From contig JAQBYG010000006.1 in NCBI GenBank assembly GCA_027620445.1, forward strand, positions 1 through 34,370: a stretch of 34,370 nucleotides of DNA, in the 5' to 3' direction. Positions 33,076 to 34,370 of the stretch are shown one piece after another. Both the position numbers and the translations under genes were made by a program. Source of the stretch: a bacterium. GTDB taxonomy: Bacteria > Patescibacteriota > Microgenomatia > UBA1400 > PJMF01. The notes beneath the pieces were generated by a model. That model ran no database searches. It was not told the DNA's origin and was given only the letters and a program-made list of their open reading frames with translations. Positions within the stretch are counted from its first letter, which is position 1. Every line of letters begins with the position of its first letter.

Positions 33076-34370
33076 GTGTTAGAAATGATTGTCTCACAAC
33101 AGCATGAGATTCACCCTGATTTACTCAAGGCTGCAGCAGTTCTGAAACAGCAACAGATCCTGTGCGGGAGATTGCGGGAAGTTTCTGGGGACACACGTGT
33201 GTTACTCAATGACAATCCTTTTTATAAACTGCATATCGTTCCATTTGCAAGCAAACAGTCATTTTCAGGAAATTTTGAAATCTCAGGTAGACCAACAAAT
33301 GTTGTGTTTGAGCAGTTGAGCATTGCTCTTCGTGATGACTTATCAAATTTGATACCGTTTTCTGAAAGTTTTGCAGAATTAGACCGAAGGGCCGAAGCGA
33401 TATCTAAGGCATTGGAAGCTGCCATAGACAATGACCCTTTGCAGACCATTTCTCATTTGGCAAAATACGAGCACGACACGGAAATTCTTAAAGATGATGA
33501 GATAATTGCTGCGAAGCAAATGCTAAAAAAATTATCCCCAAAATTGCAAACAGAAATTGATGGCCTTTCGGCAGACGATCTACGCGCAACTTATGTCAGC
33601 ATGAGGGAGTCATGTAATAGTACAGAAGAAATACTTTTTTTTGCTGGGATATTAGATGAGGCAAAAAAATTGGTTACAGCGGTTGCTCCAAATTTATCAG
33701 ATATTGCAGAATCGGTTGCAAACGAAGTAATCCTGTCTCAACTTGAAACAAGTGTCTCGCAGAAAGTCTTTTCTAATCTTGGATCAGGGAGAAGTAGATC
33801 ACCGCTCTTAAGAACTCCTCAGCAGTCGCAGGGACAGTGGTCCTTTTTTCAAATTCCTGGAGGGCTTTTTATAACAGTTGAAGGGAGCAAAGATGAAAAG
33901 AAAAACATGTTTAGAGCCACATTATCTATGGCTCATGAATTGATGCATGCTATTACTTCCAAGTTGCTCGCACCTGATGAGAATGTTGAAGCAAATGGCA
34001 ACCCACAACCAGCGGCATCGTTGCTGAGGGCAATCGCTGAAGGAATTGCTATTGCATTTGAACATGAAGCGATTTTGTATCTACTGGCACATGATTACCT
34101 AACATCAGAGCAAGAGGCTGAGGTTATTGAGTACGGTACGGAACGACTCGCGGATACAAAGTCTTCAAATCGGTTTTTAATACCAAAAGTAAGACAGGAG
34201 TTAAGAGGAAATGATGAAGATTTAGAAATCCACCCAAGCTCAGTCATCAAGTTAGCTTTTTCCGAAGGAGCTCGCATAGCAATGAAATTAGGTAAGAACG
34301 GTTGGAAAATAAACGACCTAGATGAAATTCTCAGAAAAATTATGGAAATTGTTCAGAGCATAGTAGACAC
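33076..34370 (+). CDS. Putative zinc metallopeptidase, truncated by the window edge
   Basis: An open frame runs from GTG 33076 to the end of the window (431 complete codons, no stop). A good ribosome site (GAGGA, six bases upstream) precedes the GTG; ATG 33085 is an alternative. Residues 1-270 are soluble, helical and unfamiliar, with no signal peptide. MAHELMHAIT (His287, Glu288, His291) is an HExxH zinc-protease motif, and AIAEGIAIAFEHE about 31 residues later offers Glu322 as third ligand, the gluzincin-like spacing. I do not recognise the family. Lack of a signal suggests a cytoplasmic enzyme. It lies 14 bases behind the ABC-F gene, perhaps in one operon. Composition is more AT-rich than upstream. 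Confidence 0.7.
   Translation, partial: MLEMIVSQQHEIHPDLLKAAAVLKQQQILCGRLREVSGDTRVLLNDNPFYKLHIVPFASKQSFSGNFEISGRPTNVVFEQLSIALRDDLSNLIPFSESFAELDRRAEAISKALEAAIDNDPLQTISHLAKYEHDTEILKDDEIIAAKQMLKKLSPKLQTEIDGLSADDLRATYVSMRESCNSTEEILFFAGILDEAKKLVTAVAPNLSDIAESVANEVILSQLETSVSQKVFSNLGSGRSRSPLLRTPQQSQGQWSFFQIPGGLFITVEGSKDEKKNMFRATLSMAHELMHAITSKLLAPDENVEANGNPQPAASLLRAIAEGIAIAFEHEAILYLLAHDYLTSEQEAEVIEYGTERLADTKSSNRFLIPKVRQELRGNDEDLEIHPSSVIKLAFSEGARIAMKLGKNGWKINDLDEILRKIMEIVQSIVD

Overview
The window looks like part of a small, streamlined bacterial genome, most likely of the Candidate Phyla Radiation (Patescibacteria). I base this on the tightly packed genes, the mosaic of a compact type IV pilus (T4P) locus with PilB, PilT, PilC, PilD and many short prepilins but no outer-membrane secretin, the Cys-rich surface protein, and the mixture of housekeeping and toxin-antitoxin genes. 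TGA is used as a stop (for example at 3021-3023), so the Gly-UGA codes of Gracilibacteria and Absconditabacteria do not apply. The phylum assignment is inference; no rRNA gene is present.

Region 1 (1-19 kb) is the pilus and cell-surface region. On the plus strand lie a 767-residue SH3-like protein of unknown role, a small membrane-anchored protein, a 1204-residue secreted Cys-rich protein and a PilW/PulJ-type prepilin. Converging on them, on the minus strand, run pilD, a membrane-anchored PKD-domain protein, and four prepilin or pseudopilin genes (two PulG/PilE-like, one GspH/FimT-like, one PilV/GspI-like). A second minus-strand operon is pilB-pilT-pilC-prepilin-GT-C/TPR glycosyltransferase. 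Between the two minus-strand operons is a plus-strand polytopic protein of the LIC_10190 type whose 5' end looks frameshifted. The glycosyltransferase right behind a pilin gene suggests pilin glycosylation.

Region 2 (18.8-24.8 kb) is core replication and energy metabolism: a short DNA polymerase III delta'-like protein, gyrB, inorganic pyrophosphatase, gyrA, and a convergent tRNA-Ala(GGC).

Region 3 (24.9-27.8 kb) is an accessory patch: a Nudix hydrolase, an RHH antitoxin with a wrecked RelE-like toxin, a class II tRNA with the odd anticodon ACT, an AT-rich HEPN protein, a frameshifted DUF1761 gene and an intact AbrB/PIN toxin-antitoxin pair. Both toxin-antitoxin modules have a perfect 7-bp inverted repeat at the start site.

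Region 4 (27.8-34.4 kb) holds a membrane-anchored endonuclease/exonuclease/phosphatase-type protein, a DUF975-like membrane protein, MsrA, a second Nudix hydrolase, a CAP-domain protein, tRNA-Ser(GCT), an ABC-F ATPase and, cut by the right edge, a large protein with a zinc-metallopeptidase HELMH motif.

I saw no CRISPR array, insertion sequence or convincing rho-independent terminator (hairpin plus T-run), and no gene-free stretch longer than 300 bases. Several good promoters place the -10 element only 6-9 bases before the ATG, suggesting leaderless mRNAs. Motif positions are counted by hand and may be off by one or two residues.
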